The notes below the pieces were generated by a model. The model had not been told where the DNA came from. It ran no database searches and saw nothing but the letters and a program-made list of their open reading frames with translations. A program made the translations under genes and the position numbers. Of a stretch of 64,000 bases of DNA, positions 38,201-51,300 are shown one piece after another (within the stretch, counting starts at the first letter, position 1; the number at the start of each line of letters is the position of its first letter). Source of the DNA: Otis tarda (taxonomy: Eukaryota > Chordata > Aves > Otidiformes > Otididae); assembly GCA_026413225.1 (NCBI GenBank), contig CM048554.1, positions 46,657,963-46,721,962 on the forward strand. Direction: 5' to 3'.

Positions 38201-41200
38201 GGATGACATGCTTCTGTCCCCACCACGGGGTTGGGAACACATCAGGGAGCCCAAGTCAGGGCAGCGACAGGAGTGCAGCCAGCAGCCGAGGCTAACAAAT
38301 CCACAGGCCTCCCCTTTTCACAATTTGTTTATTTTTAATGTACAAAAAGAAACGTAAAATCACCTCCAGTTCCCTCGTTCTCCCTAGCGCAGCAGCACTG
38401 TGAAGGAAGAGTGCAGTAACATCTTTCTCCGCTGTCAAGTATGCCGGCAGGATGATCATCACCTTTCCCTGTCTCTTCTGCAAGGATTAGAGCCTTGCAG
38501 CCAACAGCAAGAATAGTCAGGACTCATCTCAAGAATTTTTCAACAAAAACTTGAAATTAAGTGGCAGTCAGTGAAAAACAGAAAATAATATTCCCCAAGG
38601 AATAAGAGTGTTAAAAAAACTCACCACACAATAAAACACCCCTACAGATACTGGGGCGGAAGGGGAGAAGTTCTACAAAATTTTACAGTGTTGGAAAACC
38701 TAGGTATTTGTAGTGAGGAGCACATGTTATGGCAGCCTAACACAAGAGGAAGAAATGGGAGTTGCTCTGCAGAGCACGGCTCCTGCCAGCTGCAGCTTGT
38801 CAGCATCCCAGTGACACTTCCCAGAGAGTAGCCAAGGGTGACTCCCACAGCCTCTGATTAGAGGCCTTTCTTCCAGAGGCAGATGTCTGCCTTTCCCTTC
38901 CCTACTACGGTGCTGCTTGTTCACAGCAAGCCAAAACTGTATTTAATATCTGATGATTAACAGTACTCCTATTTTGTGCACGCGCGCAGAAGTCTCTGCT
39001 GTCCCATGACCCACCTCCAGCTTCCCTAGACACCACTTAGGACCACACGTGCAGTGGGATGAGCAGGCAGCCGCAGGGATGGTTTTCATCTTGAGCAACA
39101 CCTCAGAGGTTTTCGCCCAGATGGGTTACCCCAAACCCCGGCGCGGACCTGGCTCTGCTTCCCAGTACGACAGTGCCCATGGGTAGCACATGGCTGAAGA
39201 CCACTGGACAGCCACTTCTCTTGGAGCTTAGAGGAAAACATTGGGTACAACATCTATGATGCACTGCACAGAAGAGGGGACACCAACCCAGGGAGGGAGG
39301 TGGTGGTGGTGGTATATGTATGCATACGCCAGAGTCTGGAAGCTTCCCAATTAGTTCTGGAAACTAAAATAAGGACTATTCAAATTTTGTCTGTTTTAAT
39401 TAACTTCAACTAAAGGCTGAGAGGCAGATGTAAGTGATCTTATCGAACACAAATCCGCACATACCGATAAATACAATATATACTATATGCAGCAAATACT
39501 CCATGCATGCTTTCTCGTCAATTCCCTTTTGTTTTCTTGCAATTCCCTTCGTCATTTTACCTGCAGCTCTGAAAAAACATCCTTTTGTGGTCTATAAAAT
39601 AAAATAAAAAAAAAACCAAAAAAAAACCAGCAAATATTGCCATTAATTCACAAAAACAGCAGCCAAGTTAGAGCCCTTTTGCTGGTAAGTTTGCTATGGC
39701 TACAGGAACAGGAAATTGAAATTTGCACTGCAAATATTAATTACATAAATGCATAACTAAAAAGCATGTCAGCAAGAACTCCTACATACATACCTGTATT
39801 ATTTAGCTAGGCAATAACTGAACTGATATCCAGACAGCGCACAAACAGTAGTCCTCATTCTCCTATTTTCTGAAGATTTCAAATCATCGTATTTAGATAT
39901 GCTGGGTGGGAGAGGGGGAGGATGATAAAGTAAGTCCCACCTGGGGTTCAAATCTCACCTACACAGGCACCATCTCCTCTCTTTACCTTCCCCCAGCCCT
40001 TGCCCCGAATGCATAAGGCTTAGAGGAAGCGAGCTGGGTTCAGCTCTGCCAGCACAGGGGCCAACAGGGATTCCCCACACCGAGAGGGGAAAAGGCAGAG
40101 AACCAGAACGGGGCCTCCCTCAGGGGAGGGAAACAAAAGGTAAAACCTCTACTCTGTCAACACCAACGGGACATTTTTTATTATTGACTTCAGCATAGCC
40201 AGAATTTCAAATGCATAGTTTACAACTCATAAATATCCGAGTTAAAGGACAGACATTTAACTCTTCGATGGCCCATGCTTTCAGTACCACTTAAAACAGG
40301 AAGACCTGACAAATAAATGGGAGGAAATGGACTGAATACAGGGGCATCAGAGGTCCAAGCCCCCTGTGAAAGCAACAGGAAAAAGTCCCAAGTGATCCCC
40401 GCGTGGGGGGAAGCTGCACGTTCCCAGTTGAGACGTTCTCTTGCTCAACACACAAAGCAACTTCCTCCCTCTCACGAAACAACTCCTTGCTGGTCCCAGG
40501 CGAGCACCCGGGGTTCAGAGCACACACGTACCGCAGTGCTCATCCAGCGGCCCAGAGCCTCCCCTCCTTCCCGCCGCTTCAGCTGCGCTGAGGAACCAGT
40601 CACGTACTGAGCAGTAAGGCTTTGCGCAGGTACACAGAAAGGGACACCGGCTGCTTGGTGCCCGCACAGCTGGCAAGCTGTATGCGTATGTGTTCTGAAA
40701 TACCTTAACACAACAGTAAACAGATCATGCTCTTCGTGGTTGAGACGGATGACTGCTTCAACATTTGCCTAGTAAAATTCAAATTAAATACTCTTCCAAC
40801 CCCATATTCCTCTAAGAGCAGAGTGAAATACACACATATAGACATAAGAACACTTTTTTGTAGCAGAACCACATGCTTGGCACACTCATACAAAATGAAT
40901 GATCAAAAATCTGCTCAAAACTCCGATGACTTGATAGAAAAAACCTGTCTCTCACCCCAGTTCAGGAAATAGGATGGCAGATTAAGTCCCGCCCAATACC
41001 ATATAACTCACTGACAGATTATCCCAATGAAAATCGACATAAGGTTCCTCCGAGCGAACTGCATTTTCTGCGTTTGCTAATGCAGGATATTTAACCCAAA
41101 AGAAACCACTCTGCAGTACATCAAGATCAGAGATCGATAACAACTGCCAGTCTGATGCCTGCAGCTTGAATACCTTTGCACCACATTTACCTTGGCAACA

Positions 41201-42237
41201 TAATTACACAGAACAGACCCTGCCTGTACCTTTCATTTTTCCAGCCAGCATCCTCAACACTCTTTGAAAGTTCACAAGTGCCTTTCGCAGGTTCCACTGC
41301 AGGAGGATCCTCTATGAATTCAATCCAGCCTTCGCCCTGCCTCTCTTAGGGCTGGAATTCAGGTTCCCACAGAGACAGCAATACAGCTGCCTGGACCAGA
41401 GTTCTGAGCTCCCACTTGAGTAAAGGGTCAGCAATTTTACTGCAAAAGGGGGCACAAAATCAGGTAAGCGGAAACTAGCACGTTGATATCATAGAAAACA
41501 CTGCTGACCTGGCACAGAAAAAGAAAAAAAAAAAAAAAGTGCCAAGTAGGGTTAGGATTTAGGCTGAAAATATTTTTTAAATAAAACCTTTAGTAGGATG
41601 TTTACTGATGCACCAAAGCAAGGAATCCCATTTCTCTACTTAAACAGCAACAGAGTGACAAGTAGAAGCTGACGTCAAGTTATCTTCCAAAAAAAAAAAA
41701 AAGTCCAAAACACACCCCAAATAATGGCCAGACCCGCAGTGACAAAGCTGTTTGGCCTACAAGCCTGGAAGGGCACGCAACAGCATAACAAGAGCTACCC
41801 CCTCTTATAGGAAGGATTCTTGCAAATATTACATCTAAATGTATTAAATTGTCACTCAAATGACCAGTATAGGAGGGTTTTTTTCCTGTGCCGTACACTG
41901 TACGTATCTAACAGTGCCAAAGAAATAATTGATGCAGATTACCTGGTATATTTAATTCCCTTAACCTGCATCAGTATCTTTCCCACTTCCTCTCTCCAAT
42001 GCTAGCACATGAATCAATATGACTTTTATTACATTAAAGTCTTTAAGCAACTCATTGAGTATATTTGCGTTGTTATCAACTACAAATAGGTACTTCCCAT
42101 ACAATGCATCTTAAAACAAAAGCTTGCATCTGCAACAGAATTTAAATAACTAACAGCTATTAACATCTACACGTTTGACATCTAAAAAAAAAAAATGAAA
42201 AATGGAAGTATATTTTAGAATTAAATTTGTTATTAGA
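35219..42237. other. Intronic sequence without genes
   Basis: Mixed composition, with short overlapping frames on both strands at 35.4-36.7 and 38.6-38.9 kb that look like chance. A GGT microsatellite lies at about 39299-39313, A-rich patches at 39600-39628 and 41524-41538, and a CpG-dense patch at 40390-40640. A gggttcaaatc word at about 39946 resembles a tRNA B box but no cloverleaf can be built around it. Confidence 0.6.
40390..40640. other. CpG-dense patch inside EML4 intron 1
   Basis: Around a dozen CpG dinucleotides occur in about 250 bp, including CCCCGCGTGG, CCGCCGC, CAGCGGCCC and GTCACGTAC, within an intron that is otherwise CpG-poor and AT-rich. It is not clearly part of a repeat I recognise. 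It could be a minor alternative promoter, an enhancer or a GC-rich repeat relic. No exon can be assigned; the overlapping ORFs on both strands look like chance. Confidence 0.45.
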
Positions 42238-42345
42238 TGGGGCTTTGAGCAACCTGGTCTAGTGGAAGGTGTCCCTGCCCAGGGCAGGGGGTTAGGAACT
42301 AGGTGATCTTTAAGGTCCCTCCCAACCCAAACCATTCTATGATAA
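42238..42345 (+). mobile_element. CR1 LINE 3'-end fragment
   Basis: About 110 bp matches the CR1 3' UTR pattern: gagcaacctggtctagtgg, then the gtgtccctgccc segment, and the terminal CCCAACCCAAACCATTCTATGA. It is a short 5'-truncated copy in EML4 intron 1, antisense to the gene. Confidence 0.9.
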
Positions 42346-45300
42346 AACAATAACTTCTAGTATGTATTTTTCCACATCATTAATAAAGTTGGATTGATTT
42401 TCCGTTCTTAGCTGCAGTTGTTCGAAATATTAGAGTTCAGAAATTTGCAGATTGCAAGCCTCGATCTATTTTCTTTGCATCTAAACCAGCTAGCACCTTG
42501 AGGCCTGATGTTAATCTCACACAAAAATTACTTGTATTCTGTGCACTTTGAGATTTTTCAAATCCAATCATAAAAACGTATACCAATTTGTAATACAATT
42601 ACTGGTTAATGTGCTGGGTGGATTTTGGAGATGAGACCTGAGGCTCTACCACGCTTGGGAGTCAGCAATCATTTCCTCCCAAACCCGCCATGGGATGAGG
42701 ACAGACCTCCTGATGCAGCAGCTCCCAACCCTCTCGCACACGCACAGAAGACATCTGAGATGATTAATTTCTGTATCTGTGTTCCTCCACAGTACTGCAG
42801 CCCTCTGGAAAACGCACATCACCAACATCTCTTAGCTTACAATCCACAGAGCATCCCAGTCATCCAGCCATATCTGTCCCACTTGGTGAGCACGTTCACC
42901 TCAAGAATGGAGGAGGCACACCAGCAGTCACAGATACAGGTACACACTTGTTTTAACGCTTGTACCCGACCATTCAGGTTAGCTGTTTTAGCAAATAGCA
43001 CAGGAACAGTGCCATACTGGAGTATCCTTTCCAATTAAACACTAGTAAGTCAGACCAAGAGTTTAGAAAAAAAATTGGTTTTTCCAAGAATCTGAACCTC
43101 TTACAGTTTTCTACTACTATGCCTAATAGTGACTTTCCTCCATGTTTAACAGAAAAATAAGCAATTTCTGTTTTAAAGCTACTCTGAAAATATCTCAAAT
43201 CACCTACTACTTTGTTTACAAAGCCACTAAACACTTTATAGCTATAGCTTCCATTAACCTCACAATAGTAATAGCTTGAATGTTCATAGGATTTTTTAAA
43301 ATTCAAACAGAACTGAAACAAGAAGTAAAAATCAAGGCTAAATAGTCTACCTTGGAAAAAAAAATTAAAAAAAAAAACCCAAACCAACAACACAAACTGG
43401 GAAAACCCAACTCCATTAGCTTACTGACATCAGGAAATGCAGGTTTAGTCATAAAATTAAAGAATACTATGCTGTTATACAAAACCAGAAGACATGAGGA
43501 ATTATATAAATACTTGTATTACCCTGCCTTACTGGATCCGTCCTCATCACCACTGGGCACACTGCATCTTCAGTCTGCCACATTTCACCATAAACTCTGC
43601 AACGACATAGTATCTTTGTGCAGTTCCTATTCTCTCTAACCCAGCCTGTCAGAAATTGGATCCTCAGCCACAACAGATTTCTGCTATGAGGTCACAAACA
43701 AAAGGAAAACAACCTGAGGGCAGGGCAGGGGCAATGCTGCAGAAAAGGCAAATATCCTCCAGGAAGCTTTTCCTGAAAAACACGCACAGGTACCAAACTC
43801 AGAACAAGATTTCAAGTATTTCTTAGATTCACACTAAACGCTTGCCCAAGCTACAGTAGTTTCTGCAGATCAAGCCAATTAAAAAGAAGTTAGAACAACT
43901 TAATATAAAAGTGTTAACAGGCAGAAACAGCAACTCCCCTAACACATTTTTAATTAAAAAAATACTACTTTTCTTTAAACTACATTTACATCAGGAATAC
44001 CATCATCACGTCTATGCTGGCTAAATAAATGGCTTTATTACTCCAGTTCTCTGGCGTAAAGAATGAACTCAAAGAAATTCAGCTCCTAAGCATTTCACCA
44101 CATCTACCTTCAAAAGCAACTTATATATTCACATTAATTATACATTCACTCCTCTAACAAGAATTGGGTCCAAGAATCACGGCAAGCAAAGAACAAGCAG
44201 ACTGCTACCACGGTCACAGCCTAACTGCTGCCTTATCCATGCTACCCAACTCTTCACCTCCCTGAGCATCTTTTAGAAAATACTCTGATCACAGATTATT
44301 GAAAATACAGCACAAAATCCAAATCTGGAGAAGAGCACTGCCAACAAGTCATCTTAAATGTGTCATATCATTTTCATGGAAAAATGCCATCCCAGACGTT
44401 AAGTGTTTAGAAAACAGACATGCAGAAATCTTCCCCATCACCCACTCTAACACATGCAAGTCTAAAACCATCTCAAAAAAAAAAAAATGTTAAGAGTTCA
44501 GAAGGTAAGCATGACAGCCACTCAAACCACTGATTTCCTGCTAGATCTCTGATGGCATTTGCTCAGTACATGTTGGGAGAGGAGGCGATAGCAGTTCGAT
44601 GCTGAATTTCATAGCTAAACAAAGTTGTAATTTTCTCCTTGTTAGAGTTCTTGTTTAAAAAAGCAAAGTGATGCTATGCAGATGTGAGTATTGCCATGTC
44701 TCTGAATCTTGCAGCTGAAAGTTTAATTTACGGAGCCTACTGCTGAAGGTTCCTCCTCTCCATACCTCTCCTTGGAAACACAGAGATGCATATTTTAAGG
44801 AACGCTCTCCTGAAATTCCATTCAATTAAATGGCATCCAAAAAAACCCCAAATCATAACAGTTGTAATGTATATCAACATATTCAAAGTGGACTTTGCTC
44901 CCAGAGAAGCCCAGATGTACACATGTAGCCATCATCTCAGAACTGCTCTAGCTCAGGGTGTGATTTCACCACAGCTACATCAAACCAGAGATGCGTGAGA
45001 AAAACCTCTGACAGCAGCGCTTTTCCTTCCATTCCACATGGTCAGGTTTCCAAAAGCTACTCCTCCTGGAAAGGAATCAGGTCAACCATACCCTACCTAC
45101 ATGATTAAGTCTCCAATTCCATTACACTCCAAAAATTTGTCTATTAGTTCTAAAAGTCAGAGGTACTGTAAGATCTATAGTAACAGTCTAAAAAACATAG
45201 TTTGTTTTGGTGATGTCCAAGTGGATGGTAACATCCACTTGGATGGTGACATCTATCCTCAAAAACTGAACCTGCAAGAGAAACCTTTGGCTTTATCCTG

Positions 45301-48300
45301 CCATTTTGAAGCAGAACTTGCCAATGAAATTGAGTGTTCTTATCAACTGAAGATCCATATAACGCACACAACAGGAAACCTCTTCAGAAAATGGCACGGT
45401 CTGCTTGTGACCCTGAACAAGGCGGGAAGGAAACAAACTACAGCCCACCCTGCTACTGCTGTTCTGTACAGCGACGGGTGCAGAGCTCGTCAGAACCCTG
45501 ACGTAAAGGAGACACTTTTCTTTTGTTCTCAAAAGAGGAGGGGGGGGGAATGTACCACACAGTAAACAGTAAGCAAACTAACAGTTTTACCATTCATTTT
45601 ACATGTATTCAGCATTGTTAATTCAGTTGCGCTTGTGAGTGCTTGCTTACCTCAGCAGCAGACCGAAATGATGCATTTTAAAACCATTTCTACTACCCTT
45701 ATATCAGAATTTCATTAAAAACCATAAAAAGTGGTGAAATCATTATCTCCTGTGTTTGGACAGCAAATATAAATTTCTCTTGTTAACAGCCATTTTCTTG
45801 CTTTTGTGTCCTCAACTTAGAATAAAGAAATCAAACTCTTTTGTCTTTAAAATTATGAAGTTCTCATGAAAAGTATTTTCATTTACTTTAACTAAACCAC
45901 ATTTCTAGGCCTAACTAATTTACAGCAGTCCCTTCAGGGAGCCAAATCTGGGGCTTAGAAGCATTTGCGACTTTAATTCATCCACTGGGTTTCAAACTCC
46001 CAATTTTCCCAGAGGATTATGAAAGCCTGCCAATTTAGCTTGATGCATTAAAACTGTTTACACAAATCCAAAATACATTCAAACATAAAACAGTTTGGTT
46101 TCAGCCCCCTCTCTCTTCCCCTCCTTTTTTTTTAAGCCCAAAGAAACTGGCAGGAGAAGTGGGAACCAGCTCCAGGCTGGAGCACTACATTCACAGCTAC
46201 GAGCTGAGCTTCAGCGAAACAACGGAGAATCCATCGAGAGACAACAGTGACTATTTTTCTTTAATTTAACACAACATCTGAAATCCATGGTAGCTGTACC
46301 TCTCCAAAATATATCTTAACTGTTTATAGAGCCTATCTGTGTGGTTTTCTCTCCCGCCCCTTCCACTGCACTTTCATTATGTGTAAGAGCAACACACATG
46401 TACAAGCAGCTCCAGAAACCTAAAGAAAATGTATATAAAATCAAAGAGTAAACCTACTTCTGCTACACGGATTGCACTCAAAAGTATCCTGCCCAAAAGC
46501 TGCAGGACCACGCAACCCATGTCATTAGACGGGGCCAAAAAGCAGCACAGACCATCACCAAAGAAAGAAACTGGATTCTCCAGCACTTATTAAAAAAATA
46601 ATTGTCCTTCCCAATGAACAGCACTGTCATCCAAAATAGAGCAGTACGGACACTAAAAAGTCAGGAGAGTTGTCAGCAAACTAGCAGTTAAAGAACATCA
46701 AGACACAGCTATATTTAGTAAACAAGTTAGGCTGAAACTATTGAGTATGAGCAGAAAAGGCAACACATTGAGAGGCAAAACAATCAAAAAACCTAATAAA
46801 AAAAAACCCTATTTCATCCAACCCAGTAAGAAGTCTTAGGGCAGAAAGCTTAGGAATAACATTGTAACAGTCCCTGATGGTATGTCACATGGATACTCAC
46901 AGCATGGAGCAAAAATAAAAAAAAAAAAAAAAAAATTAAAAAAGTAACAAGTAGAGGGGAGCAGGGAGGAGGAAGAAAAAAAAAATTTAAAAAGAGCAAA
47001 ACCAGAAGAGAAAAACATTTTGTATGTTCCAAGATTTAGCAACAAACTCAGGCCTCAAATGTCTCTAGTGTCTCCCTTCGCATCCCACCCCTCCAGCACC
47101 ACCCACGACCACAGACTGCCTCTCCCTCAGCTGGGACTGCGGGCTTGCCCACCAACACCACCTTTTCAAATCGGAGGGCACACGTGTGTTATTCCTCAAG
47201 ACAACACAAAACTCAGCACATGGTGTTTCCAGGTATCCATCCTTCAGCACCTCGTGACAGAAAACCCTAGAAAACCACCATTCTGCATCCATTTCAACAA
47301 GCAGATGAAAGGAAGAAAGGCTAACCAGTCCTCTTTAAACTGCTGGTGCCTGTGCTCACCTGTTTACAGAGAGGAAAAACGAGACAAGCAGTAGCTCCAC
47401 CTGAGCTCATAGGTAACAGTAGAAAGATTTCTTGAAAAGAATGTTAGTGACGCTTATAAAAAGTTATTTTTCAGGTGATTCTCATCTCCTACCCAGAAGA
47501 ATGTCCCTACTAGAAACACTCAACACCAGCAAGAGCAGAGAGACTTGCACTGTCATCATACATGCCATGTGCTAGAAAATTAATTACCCTCTAACAACCT
47601 TCCTATTACATTATGTGTGGGTAAAACAGGAACAACATTCTTGGCCTTAACATCGCATTCATTACGGATTAGCTTTAGCAAGGACCTAAACAGAGAAGGG
47701 AAAAATAAACCTCAGTAATTGATAGAAACCACACCAAGAAGGGAAGCAACTACTCTGAAGAGCAATGAGCAGCATATAGATTTCCCTGTACATTAATAAC
47801 AGCACAATTAGCAACATAATGCTGCTTACAAAAAAAAAAAAAAACCCAGAGGATTCGTAAGAGCACTGTTTGTGACCAATTTTTTCCCTCTTACATACCT
47901 CATGATGTAAAGCACAAGAAAAAAAATCCTTTCAGAGTTGGTTCTTCAGATAAGAGAAAATTCTGTTAGATAACTGCACCTCCCATACCAAAAATATCCT
48001 GTTAAAGAGTATGAAAACACACTCCCAGGCCAAAAATTCTTCTCAGCATCCCAGGCATTAAAAGCCTTTCTAAAGGAGAAAGAAGAGAGGCTTTCTAGTA
48101 GACACTCCTGTGTTTGGGATTCTGGTTTTTTTTTGTTTTGTTTTCAAAAGCGAGAGTGTTACTCACAACCAGGCCAAATATTGCCAATTGCTCTGTGAAA
48201 AAAAAAAAAAGAAAAAAAAAAAAAGAAAAAAAAAGATTGTTTTTTAAACACAAGAACCCTTGCTTCTCAGCTGGCTACAGAGCAAAGAGTTCCTCCTCGC

Positions 48301-51300
48301 TGCCCATTAACGAAAGCCCCTTTCAGCCAACGGTGGGCCACCACCGAGTTTCTAAAGCAAACAGCCCGTCTTCCTCGCTGCTTTAGTTTAATCGTCCCTG
48401 GCACAACCGAAGCCATCCTTCTCAGGCTGGACAGACTGACGTCCTGCCAGCATTTTTATTTTTAATATGACTAGCACACTGACAATAGCACACAGCAATC
48501 CCACAAACAGAGCCCCGTGAATTAAGCTGAGCTCACCATCGCTGTGAGCGATTGCACTGCAGCACCGCAGCCACTTTCACAGTTTAGACAGGCAACCGTA
48601 AAACTTCATATTCTAGCCCAAATAAGCGACAAATACCCCAACCTTGCTGTAGTCATTCCACATGCTCCTTTTTCTCGGTACTGAATCCAGCCAGAGATGA
48701 CTCACGACACACACACGCTCCCCAGGCTGAGAGTGCCGGCGACCACAAGATCCTCTCGGCTTGAGAGGACCACAGGATCCTGGCCCCTCCAGCAGACCTG
48801 CCTGCACATTGCTAAGGGCTTCAAAGAAGACAACTTACTGGGTTTTAGCAAAGCCATGGCTTCAACAGACACTGATGGCTCTTCAAACGCAGAAGAGGAG
48901 CATGTACGTGTGACGCTGCCGCAGTAGCCACCCGATGCAGACCTGACATACCCATGAAACAGGAATGTTTTCCAGCAACTTTTATACAATACCCAGTATA
49001 ACAAATACGGGGAAATAAAAAATTAGGAACTAACCTACATGCCACCCCTCCAGTAAGTAGTTAGTACATACCCCGCAATTAGTAGCACAGTGACAGAACA
49101 ATATATAGATTGTAAATAAAATGAAAAAGTTAATCTTTCTTATTATTTCTCCAGCTCTTTCCAATAACATCAACAGTAGAACAAAACATCAGTCTCTACC
49201 TAGTCATTATAGCTCTCCTTTGCCTTCTATTTCTCTGAAAAAAAAAACACATAAGCTCAACTCTTTTAAAAAAAAAAAAAAAAAATCCTAAATTATTCTG
49301 CTTGCCTGAGACTTCAAGAGAAGATTGATTCCAATTTCTCAGTGAAATATTTTCAATTATAGAGAATTTTTCAGTAAAGACGACTAAGCTTTAGAGCATC
49401 CTGCACAGCTGCACAAAAACCACGGTTTGAATTCAGAAGCTGAGACTTCTTCACTTATTTTTATGAGTTACTATTCGCTACAGACTTCATCACTGGAGAG
49501 TCCTATTGAAATGCTTTATAACACGTTATCATCAGACGCCGGTGACAAACTTGGAAACAGCTGTAGTAATTTTTTACAACTTAATCTGATGAATGCTTCC
49601 GTATCTTTCTTTACAATGCGTTATTGTTACGGAGCTCAATTAGCAGAAGTTTTCTCAGAAGGGAAAGCAATGCAGCAGCTACAAGCCATGGAAAACCATC
49701 CGCCAAAGAACACCAGCCCCAGGCAGCCAGTCATGACTTGCAAGCCTAAATCCAGCAGGTCTCACACCCTAGCCAATTAACCCTACAAAAAGTAAGATAA
49801 ATGAACAGCTTAAGAGGTGCCATGGAGAAATGACAGTGGCAAATGCTTCATATTAAGACAGCACTCTGAGACAGTTTTCAGCTGAAGATGGGCATCAGCT
49901 GCACTGGAGAAAATACCAGCTCCAGAAAATTTAGTTTTAGGCTCAAGAAAGGCATCACCCTCCAGGCTGCAGCAGGTTCACAATACAGCAGAGCCAACCT
50001 AAGAGCTGCCAGCTACCCAGTGTCACTACGTCACCCCCACCCTCGGCTGAAGGCTCCCACCACTTCCCTCCCACTGCCCGCCACGCATCTCCTACCCTCT
50101 AACAGGCCAATTTAGGGAGAAACTCACCAAAATACCTGGGGCAAGTAGGAAGGCTGTAAATGAATATAATCCATAAGGATATGTGAAAATCAAAATTATT
50201 GTTGCCAAATTTTCGGCCTTCTACAGTCCCGCAGGCCTCAGATGGGCATCTCTGAACCAGTTCACCATGGGCTCACAGGCACTGATGTGAGGGTGGACAA
50301 GATGCAAGGCAGCAGTTTGCAGTACAAAGAGCTTTTTTCTTTTTGGTAGAACTCTCTCACTCACTTCTTTTGGTGGAATTTACAGTGCTTTCTTTTGATC
50401 AGGACCCTAAGACGCAAGAGAACTTGGCAGAGCTGGAGCCAGACACCCATGCTGTGCTCCTGTCTCGGCGAGGGCACAAGGCAGGAGCCTAGGCCCCCAG
50501 TCCAAGTTCCCAGACTTCTTGTTCCCATTCAGAAACACGTTCTTTCAGTTCAAGGGATGCATCTGAATAAGCAGATGGCCAAAATCCGTTGAGCCCTCTG
50601 ACAACCGTCCTGTTGGAAATGCTCAAATGTAAGGTATGATAGTCCTACTTGAGACAATAAATGGGATTCAAAAACCACTTTGCTGCTGGTGATACTCAGA
50701 AGGTACTGAAATAACTCTGTGTTTTATCAAAAGAGTAAATCAATACCTATTTCAGCTATGCAAGTTAACTCATAATAGTTTTTTTTTAACTTTATACAGT
50801 AACTGTACACTTTTAAGTAGAGTGCTACATAAGCATTTACTAAACCAATAACCAAAACAATTTTCTAAATTACATATAAAATGGTTTCTTTCATCTGTTT
50901 ATTCTCATAAAAATTTCAATGTGGAAGCCAAAGGAAAACAGCTGCGTAAAGTATTTTCAACTGCAAGAGACATCTAAGAAGGTATTTCTGCCTCTGCTGG
51001 AAGGCACAATCTGTAATAACATTTTGCCTTCCAGATAATGACAGGAGGCATTAAAAGGACAACTTGCTCTCTAATAAGTTTGCTCGACTGGTTGAGCACG
51101 CACATAAACAGATAGCAGTTTCGCCAACAATAATTTTAATTAATTTATACATTTCATTCTGAATTACATTAATTTATGGCCTTCCTAAAAGACATTTAGC
51201 AGACAGTTAATCAAATTCAAGCCATTAGATTTTAATTAGAGATGTTTTTTAAAAAAAAAAAATCTGAGAACAATTCACACATCTTTGTGAACACTGCATG

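Noticed and set aside
39920-40000. Possible tRNA gene from a gggttcaaatc B-box-like word
   Set aside because: No matching A box or cloverleaf stems can be formed at the right spacing.
45038-45565. 175-codon plus-strand ORF with ATG
   Set aside because: No domain, includes a hairpin and simple G run, and no splice or promoter context. Could be rechecked by a protein search; a conserved hit would revive it.
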